A stretch of DNA of 64,000 bases from Mariniflexile gromovii (GCF_017814435.1 NZ_JAGJCB010000016.1:19418-83417); one strand, 5' to 3'. Positions 7,531 through 16,422 are shown, counted from the first letter of the stretch. Made by a program: numbers and translations. Notes: a model not told the origin generated them from the letters alone.

Positions 7531-7818
7531 TTACTTGAAGAGTGTAGGCAAAGCATTTATCTTGTTTCCATGCAAGAGTTTTTCGATGTCTGTATTGTCG
7601 TAATACATGATACCACCAACTTTAGTATAGGTTAGTGTACCATTAATTCGTAAATTTTGTAAAGTACCTGGAGAAATGTTTAACAGCTTACGGACTTCTT
7701 TGGATTTGATCCACTGTTTAGTTTGTTGTGGTTTGGAGTGAATGATTTCTTTTAAATCATTTAAAAGAAGATTGCGGAATTCGTTGAGGTCTTCGATTGT
7801 GATAACTTGTACTGCCAT
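7531..7818 (-). CDS. Excisionase-like helix-turn-helix protein
   Basis: This 95-aa protein holds a MerR-like/HTH_17 domain: WIKSKEVRKLLNISPGTLQ, then LRINGTLTYTKVGGIMYYD, the wing found in excisionase-type proteins of Bacteroidetes elements. It stands alone, 89 bases downstream of the RteC gene in the same orientation. Such HTH proteins usually pair with RteC and help control excision or transfer. It has no other domain. Confidence 0.8.
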   Translation of the reverse strand: MAVQVITIEDLNEFRNLLLNDLKEIIHSKPQQTKQWIKSKEVRKLLNISPGTLQNLRINGTLTYTKVGGIMYYDNTDIEKLLHGNKINALPTLFK

Positions 7819-7907
7819 AACTGTTATTTTAGATTGTTATGGTACAAAATTGTGAAGATTGATTTGTTTTATTTCACAACGGGGTTCGTGTTGTGAACGA
7901 TTTTTAT

Positions 7908-8756
7908 TTAAATGACCTCATCTGAATTTTCCATTCTTTTTAATAGGGCTTCATTTAAAGTCGTTAAAAACTTTGTCTTATCGCTTTTTCTTGCTCGAAT
8001 TTCAAGGAAAGCACGACGGTATTGCCCTAAATCTATTTCAAAAATATGTTCAAAATATTCAGCAATATCCTTTAAATCGGATGCTCCATTATTAAAAACA
8101 CCTTCTGTATGTAACGCATACATTAACTCAATGAGTGCCACTTTTGAACCGGTCCATGTCATTTTTATGTTCGGTTTGCGTTGTGATTTTTCAGCGCCAT
8201 CTTTGTTGTCAATCAAGATTAATTGGTTTTCTAAATAAAGTTGAATTAAATCATTAGCTAGGATTTTAGCGACTTTGAAGTCGTGTGAGGTTGAAAACTT
8301 TGTGTCTGATTCAAAGTAATGATTGTCTAGCGACATTTTTATGTCGAATTTACCACGAAGAAAATATTTGTAATCTAAATAAGTGCTACCGGAACGGTAG
8401 TATTTATAAAATTCGAGTTCATTGTCAAAAAAGGCTTTTAGCTTACCGAGTTCGTTGTTGTAGTATTTTTTTAATATTCTGTTACCACCATTTGGCTTTT
8501 TCATTTCAATTTTAAAGATGGTATTGTAGTAAATTAATTTTGAAACAAATTGAGGTTTTGTTTCTTTAAAAAATTGAATTTCTTCTCCTTCACTTTTAAA
8601 ACTATTTTTATTGATTGTTAATTTTAAAGCTTGAATTGTTTTGAGAATAATATCAATAGCACTTTCACAACGTGTTAACTGATTATCAATCTCTAAATTG
8701 ATAAAGTTGAGTTGTTCATTGAGTTCATTAAGAAGTTTATTGATTTTTGATTGCAA
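7908..8756 (-). CDS. RteC domain protein (mobile element transfer regulator)
   Basis: The 282-aa protein matches RteC in its C-terminal half: FFDNELEFYKYYRSGSTYLD (about 112-131), KYFLRGKFD and FSTSHDFKVAKILAND. In Bacteroides conjugative transposons RteC activates the excision operon, and stand-alone homologues are widespread in flavobacterial elements. The N-terminus is a helical, coiled-coil-like stretch (residues 1-50). It is followed by the excisionase-like HTH gene, which supports a role in element excision. A short hydrophilic C-terminal region rich in K and R (about 225-282) may bind DNA. Confidence 0.82.
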   Translation of the reverse strand: MQSKINKLLNELNEQLNFINLEIDNQLTRCESAIDIILKTIQALKLTINKNSFKSEGEEIQFFKETKPQFVSKLIYYNTIFKIEMKKPNGGNRILKKYYNNELGKLKAFFDNELEFYKYYRSGSTYLDYKYFLRGKFDIKMSLDNHYFESDTKFSTSHDFKVAKILANDLIQLYLENQLILIDNKDGAEKSQRKPNIKMTWTGSKVALIELMYALHTEGVFNNGASDLKDIAEYFEHIFEIDLGQYRRAFLEIRARKSDKTKFLTTLNEALLKRMENSDEVI

Positions 8757-8902
8757 TTTTTTTTTAAAATTATTGTCTTAATTAATTGTTACTTTTGAAT
8801 AAGGATCCCTTTGAATAAGTACTTTGAAAATTTGTATTGTATTTTTGCGTTGTATATTGGATAAGAAAAATAGAAATAGGATATATTTTCACTTTTACAT
8901 AT

Positions 8903-9874
8903 CTATTTTATTTGCTTGTTGTTGAAGTATTTTATAGCATCCTTAATAGCATAATCTACGGATGTATATTTCAATTTTAATTCTAAAATAGATTTTTTGT
9001 TATCATAAAAATTGTCAATACAAAGTATTTTCATATTTATACTACTTATGTTTGTTTTAATTTTGCAAAGCCTTAAAATATCTCCTAAATATCCTATTCC
9101 AATTAGTATTTTTCTTGGTATTTTTATCATTAAAGAATTTTGATTTTCTAAATGATTCAATTTTTTAAAGAAATCTTTAAAACTTAAATTTTCATTTGCT
9201 ATAAGATATTTTTCTCCACTTTTTCCATTATGTAGACTCGAAATAATACCTTTTGAAACATCCTTTACATACACAAAATTCTTCCCACCTGGGGGGAAAA
9301 ATATTATTTTCTTTTTCCACCCCATGAAAATGATTTTTCCAGAACTTGGTTTTGTATCAAATGGTCCTAACATGAAAGTGGGATTAATAATTATTAGTTT
9401 GATATTGTCCTTTTTTTTCAATAGATCATTTTCCGCATCTAATTTGCTTTTAGCATAAAAAGAAAATTTGAATGGTGATTTTATCTCCTTTATTTCGGTT
9501 CCCAAATCATTTATTGTACCATACCCTAAAGTATTGGCAGTACTTACAAAAACAAATGTTTTTACTTTACACTGAATTGAAGAAGTAAGAATTTGATTAG
9601 TTAAATTACAATTGATTTTCCAATAATCCATATAATTTGTGATATTTTGACTTGTTTCAGCAGCAATATGAATAACTGTATCAACTCCTTTTAGAATTGG
9701 TGTTAAATCATCAAATAAATTCCCTTCTATTAGTTCTAAATTAGGATGATTTTGTCCTTGAAATTTTGATTTGTCTCGTAGAAATCCTTTTACAACATAA
9801 CCGTTTTCTAATAAATCAACGGATAGATTTGTGCCTAACAATCCATTTACACCTGTCACAAATATTTTTTCCAT
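8903..9874 (-). CDS. NAD(P)-dependent epimerase/dehydratase family protein (extended SDR)
   Basis: The Rossmann motif GVNGLLG lies at residues 8-14 (numbering from MEKIFVTG), and YAKSK provides the catalytic Tyr-x-x-x-Lys at about 155-159. The substrate is not evident; relatives reduce aldehydes, flavanones or nucleotide sugars. The open frame extends 8 codons further upstream to 9898, overlapping the SDR gene before it; I prefer the ATG at 9874 because the Rossmann strand follows directly and the gene then starts 1 base after the previous stop. Transcribed with the SDR at 9876. Confidence 0.75.
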   Translation of the reverse strand: MEKIFVTGVNGLLGTNLSVDLLENGYVVKGFLRDKSKFQGQNHPNLELIEGNLFDDLTPILKGVDTVIHIAAETSQNITNYMDYWKINCNLTNQILTSSIQCKVKTFVFVSTANTLGYGTINDLGTEIKEIKSPFKFSFYAKSKLDAENDLLKKKDNIKLIIINPTFMLGPFDTKPSSGKIIFMGWKKKIIFFPPGGKNFVYVKDVSKGIISSLHNGKSGEKYLIANENLSFKDFFKKLNHLENQNSLMIKIPRKILIGIGYLGDILRLCKIKTNISSINMKILCIDNFYDNKKSILELKLKYTSVDYAIKDAIKYFNNKQIK

Positions 9875-9875
9875 A

Positions 9876-10667
9876 TTAAATTTCTCTTTTAATTGCATTA
9901 GTCATTAAGGGTAATCTTATCCAAATTGGTAAAATTTTTAGAATAGCATAACTTAAAGGATTTACTATAATTACACTATTATTTTTAAATAATTGTTGAA
10001 GCGATAATTTCGCTACTCTTTTAGGGTCTAACAATGTTAATTTTCCTAAAATGCCCTGTTTTTCAATTCTAGCTTTTACCTCATTATTAGTTTTCATTGC
10101 TCCAGGATTTACAACACTTACGGATACATTTGAATCTTTGAGTTCTTCGGATAATCCACGCGAAAAAGAATAAATAAAACTTTTGGAAGCAGGATAAACA
10201 GTTTTATATCCAATAGGCGAAAAAGCAGCCATACTAGAAACATTTAAAATATATGATTGCTTATGTTGCATCAGATTTGGTAACAACTGATGGGTTAGAA
10301 TTGATGTTGCAACTACATTTAGTTGTATAATAGAATTGATGTAATTTACATCTGCCTCGATAAATTTTTTGCTTCCACCAACTCCGGCATTATTGATTAA
10401 AATGTCAATATTGAAGTTTTTATTTAGCCAATTGGTTAGTGTTACTACATTATTATATAGGGTCAAATCAGTTTCGTAGTAGTACGTTTTTACACCATAT
10501 TTTAAGGCTATTTCATCTGATAAAAATGAAATGTTTTCATTAGGTAAGCTTACCATAATGATGTTCATTTTTCTTAAAGCCAATTCATTAACGAATGCTT
10601 TTCCTAGTCCTTGACTTGCTCCTGTTATTAATACAAATTTCTCTTCTGCTTTTTTTTCTAATTCCAT
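9876..10667 (-). CDS. Short-chain dehydrogenase/reductase
   Basis: Classical SDR of 263 aa: cofactor motif TGASQGLG at 15-22, NNAGVG in the middle, the active serine in NVSSMAA and YPASK as the catalytic Tyr-Lys pair. The C-terminal segment ILPIWIRLPLMTNAI may contact membrane or lipid substrate, as in the acyl-lipid-acting SDRs of the DltE type. The next gene is an extended SDR in the same operon. The first codons follow an AT-rich stretch without a clear ribosome site, which is normal for this phylum. Confidence 0.85.
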   Translation of the reverse strand: MELEKKAEEKFVLITGASQGLGKAFVNELALRKMNIIMVSLPNENISFLSDEIALKYGVKTYYYETDLTLYNNVVTLTNWLNKNFNIDILINNAGVGGSKKFIEADVNYINSIIQLNVVATSILTHQLLPNLMQHKQSYILNVSSMAAFSPIGYKTVYPASKSFIYSFSRGLSEELKDSNVSVSVVNPGAMKTNNEVKARIEKQGILGKLTLLDPKRVAKLSLQQLFKNNSVIIVNPLSYAILKILPIWIRLPLMTNAIKREI

Positions 10668-10802
10668 AAAATTAATTTTTATAGAGCAAAAATACAGGGA
10701 GCGTAAGGTTCAGTTGTGCCGATTTATAAATATGAACCTATATTAGGGTGTTATTTTAATTTACTGATAATCAGTCATTAAATTATATTTTAAAGGTTGA
10801 GT

Positions 10803-11909
10803 TTATAAAGTCGAACAACTTTTCTTAAAGTCTGATGGTGTTTGATTTGTAAATTTCTTAAAAGTGGTATTAAAAGTAGTTTTAGAATTGAAACCAGCCT
10901 CGAATGCAACAGCTATTAAGGAGTATTGATCCATTTTTGCGTTGAGTAGTAATGATTTTGCTTCTTCAACTCTATATTTATTTATAAAATTATAAAAATT
11001 CATATTGAAACCCGAGTTAATGATGTAGGATAACTTGTGAGGGGATGTTTCAAACAATTCGGCAAGATTTAGTAAGTTAAGATTAGAGTTAAGATATGGC
11101 TTTTTATTTTGCATTAATTGTGAAAGTTCGGACTTAAATATAATCAGTTCTTCATCCGATACAATTTTTTTTAGGGATCCGTCAATCTCTGATTCTGTAT
11201 TTAAAGATATAATTTCTTTGATTTTTTCTTCTTTGAAAGGATAAATTTCCTTTTGTCTCATACAATGGAAAGCACTATAGAAAATTGCAATAAGTATTAT
11301 CACATTTAAAGCAAGGTTTAATCGTTCAAAATTAAAAAAAACATTGTACAAAATAATAATTGAAACACATACAAGAAGCCCTACCGCTATTCTTTCAAGC
11401 CAAGTTAAATCAATTTCATTTGTTTGAGACGAATAAAGCATAACGAATTTCTTATGCTTTCTAATCATAAAATAAGAAGCAGTGATATAAAAGAAGGTCT
11501 GACCTAGCATTAAAACTAAAAGGATGTAGTTTATTATTTGGTAATGTGATATGCTGAAAGCATACAGTAAAGCAATATAAATGATGGGTAGGATAAAGTG
11601 TGGAAATATTATTTTTTTTAATTGTAACTTAGGATTAGAATAAAACAACACAATGAAATAAAACAAAATAGGTGTAAAATACTGAAATCCTCTAAAAAAA
11701 ATCCGCCATTTTTGATTTAACTCAATGTCAGATATAAGCAATATGATTTCATCTATCCAGAAAGAAGCCCATAACAAAAATAATATACCGAATAACCTAT
11801 TGGCAATTTTATTTGCCCTCATTGGATTTGAGATACTTAAAAACGAAAGAAGTATAAGTGAGCTAAAGTTTACAATTACAAATAAATAATTTAAATTATT
11901 GGATACCAT
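10803..11909 (-). CDS. Membrane-bound AraC-family regulator
   Basis: The N-terminal 215 residues contain about seven hydrophobic helices (for example LFVIVNFSSLILLSFLSI near the start and VCVSIIILYNVFF near 180), and the C-terminus (about 265-368) is an AraC DNA-binding domain with AVAFEAGFNSKTTFNTTFKK as second HTH and QTPSDFKK at the end. Membrane-tethered AraC regulators of this layout are common in Flavobacteriaceae and probably sense a membrane or external signal. It lies upstream of the two SDR genes in the same orientation and may control them. A TACGTTTG -7 box is visible at 11971-11978. Confidence 0.85.
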   Translation of the reverse strand: MVSNNLNYLFVIVNFSSLILLSFLSISNPMRANKIANRLFGILFLLWASFWIDEIILLISDIELNQKWRIFFRGFQYFTPILFYFIVLFYSNPKLQLKKIIFPHFILPIIYIALLYAFSISHYQIINYILLVLMLGQTFFYITASYFMIRKHKKFVMLYSSQTNEIDLTWLERIAVGLLVCVSIIILYNVFFNFERLNLALNVIILIAIFYSAFHCMRQKEIYPFKEEKIKEIISLNTESEIDGSLKKIVSDEELIIFKSELSQLMQNKKPYLNSNLNLLNLAELFETSPHKLSYIINSGFNMNFYNFINKYRVEEAKSLLLNAKMDQYSLIAVAFEAGFNSKTTFNTTFKKFTNQTPSDFKKSCSTL

Positions 11910-11970
11910 ATTTATGTATTTGCTTCATTAAGTTTAAATGTTTTTTGTAGTTGTTGTATTAATTTAAATA

Positions 11971-11978
11971 CAAACGTA
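11971..11978 (-). promoter_or_regulatory. Putative -7 box of the AraC gene
   Basis: On the minus strand TACGTTTG fits TAnnTTTG, 62 bases upstream of the start at 11909. No convincing -33 TTTG accompanies it. Confidence 0.35.
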
Positions 11979-12275
11979 AATATTTGAAGAAAATTATTTA
12001 ACCTAAACTATAAATTATTCTATAGATCAAACTTGAAAAGATTATTTAAACAGTGCTATTATCTAATAAGCAAACTTGATTGTTATTTTAGTTATTTCTC
12101 TAATACATTTGAGTGATTTTTTAAGTATTGTGTATTTGGTTTAAATATTTGCCCGTTCTGAAAAATAGTTTGATTTTAATAAAATAGTTTCGTGTGATAA
12201 TCGGAATGTTAATAAGGATATTGAAAAATATTGGAGGAAGTCAACTCAACAAAAATTACCTCCCTCCATTATTTT
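11979..12275. other. AT-rich intergenic region with no gene seen
   Basis: Together with the AraC promoter this is a 366-base gap between two minus-strand genes. I see no open frame with coding character, RNA fold or repeat in it; it is simply AT-rich with several short stops in all frames. Confidence 0.5.
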
Positions 12276-13046
12276 TTAATCTAACTGTGAATTTGCAAAA
12301 AAGCGAATTGCTTCAGAAAGAAATTTAGCAAATTCAGGTTGTGGTTCACCATCTATAAATGTAAACCTAGGATCTTCAACATAAAGTTTGCCTAATCCTC
12401 GATACTCTTTTTTTTGGGCATCTGAAGAACCATCTGTTCCCCAAAATTTTCTAATATTGGAGTAGTGGCGTGCAATTTCTAATTGAACCTCTTCAGTTTC
12501 TGGACTGTTTGAAGATAGTCTGAACAAGTTTTTAAATATGTCTTGTTGCTCCTTTTTCAGTTGTTCAAGTTGTTCTTTTGAAAGTTTTTTTAAATACTTC
12601 TCACTTGTTTTAATGGTGTTGTTACCATATTTTTCAATGGCTTCATTACGGATTTCATTCCTTTCTTCTTTGGAGAATCCTTCATACAATTCATTGTCTG
12701 TAATCATTGTTTTGTTTTTTAAATTAGACATTGTTTTTTCAATTGTATTCAGCATTGAAGAAATTTGCTGTTGTTTGGATTTAAGGGCCCATTTGTGATT
12801 TTCAAGCGCTTGAATCAAATCAAAATTAGGATCTTCCAAAATGCCGATAATTTCTTGCAGGGTGAATTCGAGTTCTTTATAGAAAAGAATTTGCTGCAAT
12901 TTCAACAATTCGTTCTCCCCATACAGTCTGTACTTGGCCTCGGTACGGATTGCTGGTTTTAGTAACCCAATATCATCATAGTGATGTAGTGTACGAACGC
13001 TTACACCAGCTAATTTTGATAAATCTTTCACTGAATACTTTTTCAT
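12276..13046 (-). CDS. MerR-family regulator with TipAS-type effector domain
   Basis: Residues 1-70 are a MerR HTH (SVKDLSKLAGVSVRTLHHYD, then GLLKPA and YRLYGENEL), 75-120 the dimerisation coiled coil, and 130-256 a TipAS-like domain (YEGFSKEERNEI at 142-153, HYSNIRKFW near 200). TipAS domains bind thiopeptide antibiotics and other bulky ligands. MerR proteins act on promoters with overlong spacers; exactly such a dyad lies 39 bases upstream of this gene and another copy upstream of the SRPBCC-DinB gene, so it probably controls itself and that operon. Confidence 0.9.
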   Translation of the reverse strand: MKKYSVKDLSKLAGVSVRTLHHYDDIGLLKPAIRTEAKYRLYGENELLKLQQILFYKELEFTLQEIIGILEDPNFDLIQALENHKWALKSKQQQISSMLNTIEKTMSNLKNKTMITDNELYEGFSKEERNEIRNEAIEKYGNNTIKTSEKYLKKLSKEQLEQLKKEQQDIFKNLFRLSSNSPETEEVQLEIARHYSNIRKFWGTDGSSDAQKKEYRGLGKLYVEDPRFTFIDGEPQPEFAKFLSEAIRFFANSQLD

Positions 13047-13084
13047 TTAATAATTAATTAAAATGACAATGCAAAGAAAAGATA

Positions 13085-13103
13085 TGACGTTGCGTAAGAG
13101 TCA
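13085..13103 (-). promoter_or_regulatory. MerR-type operator, copy 1
   Basis: TGACGTTGCGTAAGAGTCA is a dyad (TGAC...GTCA) within a 41-base repeat (13083-13123) shared with 14502-14542. On the minus strand it lies between a TTTG (-33-like) and TTTG of the -7 region, upstream of the MerR gene at 13046. The spacing from the dyad to the downstream TTTGCAT is the same at both copies. Confidence 0.7.
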
Positions 13104-13116
13104 AATGTTTTTATGA

Positions 13117-13456
13117 TTATTTTATTCCTTCAAACAAACTAAAATTAAATTTGCTCATATCTTGCTCCCCTGAATCAGTATTGTTTCCTTTATTGATATT
13201 TCCTTTAAGTGTAAAATCTTGTTTTTTTTTTATCTATTTTAAAGCTGTCAAAATCTTTCTGACTGGCAAATTCTACGATATGAATTTCGTATGGCGTTTC
13301 AATATTGCTTTCAATCACATTTGTATCCGTAGGACGTAACCGAAGCAACAACCGTCCATTGTATTTAGAGATTAATGGTATGGCTACATTTTCGAATTGA
13401 TGAAATGCAGCTTCCTCATTGGTATTAATATAAATAATTTGAGTTAGGTAGATCAT
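13117..13456 (-). pseudogene. DUF1330-like small protein, shortened by an A10-tract frameshift
   Basis: The open frame 13205-13456 encodes 83 aa with a dimeric alpha-beta-barrel look (MIYLTQIIYINTNEEAAFHQF, GRLLLRLRPTDT, IHIVEFASQKDFDSF) and resembles DUF1330. It stops just after an uninterrupted run of ten A on the coding strand (13222-13231). Dropping one A opens another 33 or so codons, ending at 13117 inside the 41-base repeat at the same relative place as the stop of the neighbouring 14536 gene. I therefore think the longer frame is ancestral. It may be a mutation, a slippage site or a sequencing error. It follows the SRPBCC-DinB gene by 5 bases. Confidence 0.55.
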
Positions 13457-13461
13457 TTTTG

Positions 13462-14379
13462 TTATAGTTTTTTAACTAATTGATCAATTTGATTTACATG
13501 TCGTGAAATATGAAAGACAGAAAAATTTAACCATTCATAAACACTCATTAAACCAAAAGGAGGAAGCTCAAAAGCTCCACATTTTTTATACATATCAAGG
13601 GTTTGAATGCAATCGTTTATTTCCGACTGTATTTTAGCAAGTTGTGTTTTATGGTTTTCTTTATCATACTTTTTAGATGATGGTATTAAAAAATCAGGAG
13701 ATTTTTGTTTGTCTTTTTCGTTTAACATCATAGCCCTTATGTTTGGAATATGAATGTCATAGGAAGTAGGAGAATCAAGAGGTTTTTCTGTTAAAAATTG
13801 TTTTAAATCAGAATTGCCCATTATTATGTGTTCTATAACTTGTGCAATGTTCCATCCATTAGGTACGGGTTTGTTGTATAATTCATGAGAAATTGAGTCA
13901 ACCATAGAAATCAGTTTATCACAAACCTTGTTATTTAAAGTAGTTAAATAAAGCTCTTCCGATTTGCTTTTAATAATGCTAAAAGTATGGTTCCAAAGTT
14001 CTACTGTATCATTATAATGTTTTTCATCTCTAAAACCTTCTTGAAAAATTGTGAGTTCACAACTGAAATTGTCCAATGAATTAATTTTATATGATATGTT
14101 ACAATACTCTTCGGGGATATCTGGGGCATTCCAAAAGGAGCTCCAATAAGAAAATTTTAAAAAACTATTTTTTTCGATAATCTGAACCATTCCTTTATCT
14201 GAATATTCCACATTTTCCCAAGTGCCATTAAATTGAATATTGGTGCCAGGTTTCCACGAGGTTTTAAGTTTTGCATCCCAAGCGGTTTGGTATAAATCAT
14301 CCGACAATAATATTTCCCAAACAGATTCTTTAGAAGCGTGAATTTTTGTAGTAGTTGAAAATGTTATTTTTTTATTCAT
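13462..14379 (-). CDS. SRPBCC-DinB fusion protein
   Basis: Residues 1-150 form an SRPBCC/START-like ligand-binding domain (KIHASKESVWEILLSDDLYQ, then ENVEYSDKGMVQIIEKN). Residues 155-305 form a DinB-like four-helix bundle with metal-ligand-type histidines in QVIEHIIMG (about 189-197) and FHISRHVNQID near the end. DinB proteins are often thiol-dependent transferases or metal-binding. The fusion suggests detoxification of a hydrophobic compound. A copy of the MerR operator lies about 125 bases upstream, so the MerR/TipAS protein probably induces it together with the DUF1330-like gene downstream. Confidence 0.75.
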   Translation of the reverse strand: MNKKITFSTTTKIHASKESVWEILLSDDLYQTAWDAKLKTSWKPGTNIQFNGTWENVEYSDKGMVQIIEKNSFLKFSYWSSFWNAPDIPEEYCNISYKINSLDNFSCELTIFQEGFRDEKHYNDTVELWNHTFSIIKSKSEELYLTTLNNKVCDKLISMVDSISHELYNKPVPNGWNIAQVIEHIIMGNSDLKQFLTEKPLDSPTSYDIHIPNIRAMMLNEKDKQKSPDFLIPSSKKYDKENHKTQLAKIQSEINDCIQTLDMYKKCGAFELPPFGLMSVYEWLNFSVFHISRHVNQIDQLVKKL

Positions 14380-14503
14380 GACTTTGATTTGTAAAAAGAG
14401 ATAACAGTGTTGTTAAAAATGAATTGTTATTTATAAGTATTCGATAATAGAGAGCAATAAACACTTTCCATTATTTTTTTTGCGTAGATGCAAATTTAGA
14501 GTA

Positions 14504-14522
14504 TGACGTTGCGTAAGAGTCA
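14504..14522 (-). promoter_or_regulatory. MerR-type operator, copy 2
   Basis: The 19-base dyad is identical to the one at 13085-13103. Downstream on the minus strand TAAATTTG (a TAnnTTTG -7 box) lies 22 bases after the upstream TTTG, a long spacer as expected for MerR-activated promoters. It precedes the SRPBCC-DinB gene. Confidence 0.7.
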
Positions 14523-14535
14523 AATGTTTTTATGA

Positions 14536-15150
14536 TTATTTTTTAGCATACTGCCAAAACCTATCTTTTCCTTCCGCTATCCATTCCAAAGATTGCTCGA
14601 TTCTTTTATTCCGTGTGGCTTCTGTTTTTGCGTCTATAATCCAAACTAAATAGTTCTTGCGAAATGAATCGGATTTGGTTTCAAAAATTTCTTTTGCTTT
14701 GGGATTCGTTGTCAATTTTTCAGTAAAGTAATCAGGTGTTTCAATCACTTTTGGTTTGTCCGACTTTTTCGCTACGACCTTAATTCCTTTCTCGTTTAAT
14801 TCCATTGCCTCTTTAATAAAATTAACAAATTCTTTGTCTGTCGGTAAATCGGATAGCGTTGTGATTTTGCCCAAAAAACGTTGAATGGGTTTCAGGTCTT
14901 TGCTTTCTTTCAACCTTTCATCTTTCATTAATTCGGCCTTAATAAATGAGAACGAGCAATGATTTTTATAGGAAGCCATTACACACATAAAATCGCCTTT
15001 ATAGTCAAAGTGTGGAATTCCCCATTTAATGGCTTCATCTACATTTGGGCAAGTGTCGTGAACTAATTGTCTCCAATGTTCTAAAATTGGTTTCGCAAAA
15101 TCTTCTGCCTTTGCTATGTAAGCATCTACATCTGAATTAAACTTTTTCAT
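14536..15150 (-). CDS. YdeI/OmpD-associated family protein with DUF1801 domain
   Basis: The N-terminal 120 residues match DUF1801 (AEDFAKPILEHWRQLVHD, DEAIKWGIPHFDYKGDFMC). The C-terminal part (about 135-204) has the YdeI/OmdA signature (FRKNYLVWIIDAKTEATRNK, RIEQSLEWIAEG), a family linked to resistance against bacteriocins or antimicrobial peptides. It is soluble with no signal peptide. Its stop codon lies inside the 41-base repeat that carries the MerR operator. It sits 19 bases downstream of the DoxX gene and may be the last member of the ArsR operon. Confidence 0.82.
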   Translation of the reverse strand: MKKFNSDVDAYIAKAEDFAKPILEHWRQLVHDTCPNVDEAIKWGIPHFDYKGDFMCVMASYKNHCSFSFIKAELMKDERLKESKDLKPIQRFLGKITTLSDLPTDKEFVNFIKEAMELNEKGIKVVAKKSDKPKVIETPDYFTEKLTTNPKAKEIFETKSDSFRKNYLVWIIDAKTEATRNKRIEQSLEWIAEGKDRFWQYAKK

Positions 15151-15169
15151 TGTAATTGTTCTTAAGCTG

Positions 15170-15547
15170 TTATTTAATTAGTACAAAATACTTTTCTTTA
15201 TTTTCATAGATAATCCAAAGGTTTATGGCAAGTAATACTAGTACAATAGGCAAACCTGATGGAGCAGAAATGATGTTTGTTAAAAGTATACCAATCATTA
15301 CTGGGAAAATTACGATGGCACCATGTGCTCTTGTTTTAGGAATGGCAAATAATAAACCACCAAGAAATTCTGCAAATCCTACCAATGGCATAAGCCAAAC
15401 AATCTCCATAAATGCAGTCATTAGCTTTACCATATTTTTGGGTATATCATCAGGCATTGGCATATAATTAAAAAATTTATTAAGTCCTGCGTTGATAAAC
15501 ATAAGCCCGAATAACAGACTTACAACGAAAATTATTTTATTTTTCAT
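15170..15547 (-). CDS. DoxX-family membrane protein
   Basis: The 125-aa protein has four hydrophobic helices and the DoxX start FVVSLLFGLMFINAGLNKFF. DoxX proteins sit in the inner membrane and are tied to redox or respiratory functions in some species, but this one has no clear substrate. It follows the SRPBCC gene by 4 bases, in the common ArsR-SRPBCC-DoxX arrangement. Confidence 0.85.
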   Translation of the reverse strand: MKNKIIFVVSLLFGLMFINAGLNKFFNYMPMPDDIPKNMVKLMTAFMEIVWLMPLVGFAEFLGGLLFAIPKTRAHGAIVIFPVMIGILLTNIISAPSGLPIVLVLLAINLWIIYENKEKYFVLIK

Positions 15548-15551
15548 CTTT

Positions 15552-16055
15552 TTACTTTTTTAATGTTTCTAATAGTTCATCCAATTTCTCCAGTGTTGAA
15601 ATCATACCTTCTTTCATTCCCATATTGATCACTGTTTCGAGGTCGTTTAACGAATCGTAAGTAACCACAGTTGTAACTGTGGCATTTTCGCCCTTGTCAT
15701 TAAAAGTCACTTTCCAGTTTGCCGTAGGAAGCTCTTGATTTATGGTGCCTTCACTATCGCAAAATGCATCAATTGTTCGATAATAATCAATAGGGTTTAC
15801 ATCGTGATATTTGGTATAACCCCAATATTCTGTGCCATCTGGGTCAATCATTGCGTAATGCCAATGTCCATCATTTTTAAAGTCCATTGACTTTGTTTTG
15901 GTGGTAAATGGTTTTGGCGCAAACCATTGGTCCAACAACTCTTGTTTGGTATAACAATCCCAAACTAATTGTCTTTCTGCATTAAACTCTCTTATGATAG
16001 TAAGCGTGTTATTTTCCTTATCTACTAGGAAATCGAATTGTAAATTACTTTTCAT
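15552..16055 (-). CDS. SRPBCC (AHSA1-like) domain protein
   Basis: This 167-aa single-domain protein has the AHSA1 pattern: [56 protein letters not shown]. It overlaps the upstream ArsR gene by 11 bases, so they are translated together. AHSA1-like proteins bind hydrophobic ligands in a deep pocket; their partner ArsR proteins often sense the same compound. Function otherwise unknown. Confidence 0.88.
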   Translation of the reverse strand: MKSNLQFDFLVDKENNTLTIIREFNAERQLVWDCYTKQELLDQWFAPKPFTTKTKSMDFKNDGHWHYAMIDPDGTEYWGYTKYHDVNPIDYYRTIDAFCDSEGTINQELPTANWKVTFNDKGENATVTTVVTYDSLNDLETVINMGMKEGMISTLEKLDELLETLKK

Positions 16056-16377
16056 TTTTTTGATTTTTAAGTGTTGCTAATAAATTGTCTAATTGGCCAA
16101 AGCGGTTTTCCCAAATTTTTCTGAATTGTTCCAACCATTTATCTATTTCTTTCATTTTATCGATTTTTATTTGATAATAAATCTCTCGACCCTGTTGATG
16201 AGATTCTATAAGTTCACACTCGTTTAAAATTTGAATGTGCTTAGAAATCGTAGGTCTAGCTGTGTCAAAATTTGATGCAATGTCTCCAGCTGTCATAGTT
16301 TGCGTTGTAAGCAAAACTAATATGGTTCTTCTTGTTGGGTCTGCAATTGCTTGAAATATGTCTCGTCTTAATTTCAT
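16045..16377 (-). CDS. ArsR-family winged-helix regulator
   Basis: The 110-aa protein begins [20 protein letters not shown] and has the recognition helix in [19 protein letters not shown] and a wing with GREIYYQIK. There are no cysteines at the metal sites of SmtB/ArsR, so it senses something other than metals, like most ArsR proteins paired with SRPBCC genes. It heads the operon ArsR-SRPBCC-DoxX(-YdeI). Two 18-base direct repeats sit right upstream and flank its -7 box. Confidence 0.9.
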   Translation of the reverse strand: MKLRRDIFQAIADPTRRTILVLLTTQTMTAGDIASNFDTARPTISKHIQILNECELIESHQQGREIYYQIKIDKMKEIDKWLEQFRKIWENRFGQLDNLLATLKNQKNEK

Positions 16378-16378
16378 T

Positions 16379-16422
16379 ATGAAGTTATTTGACTACAAAT
16401 ATATATGAAGCCATTTAACTAC
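16379..16422 (-). promoter_or_regulatory. ArsR promoter with paired direct repeats
   Basis: ATGAAGTTATTTGACTAC (16379-16396) and ATGAAGCCATTTAACTAC (16405-16422) differ at three of 18 positions and are 26 bases apart. Between them, on the minus strand, TATATTTG (16396-16403) is a good -7 box. The repeats are likely binding sites for the ArsR protein itself. Confidence 0.55.

Noticed and set aside
11910..12275. Possible hidden gene in the 366-base gap
   Set aside because: All frames are interrupted by stops and no family motif appears.
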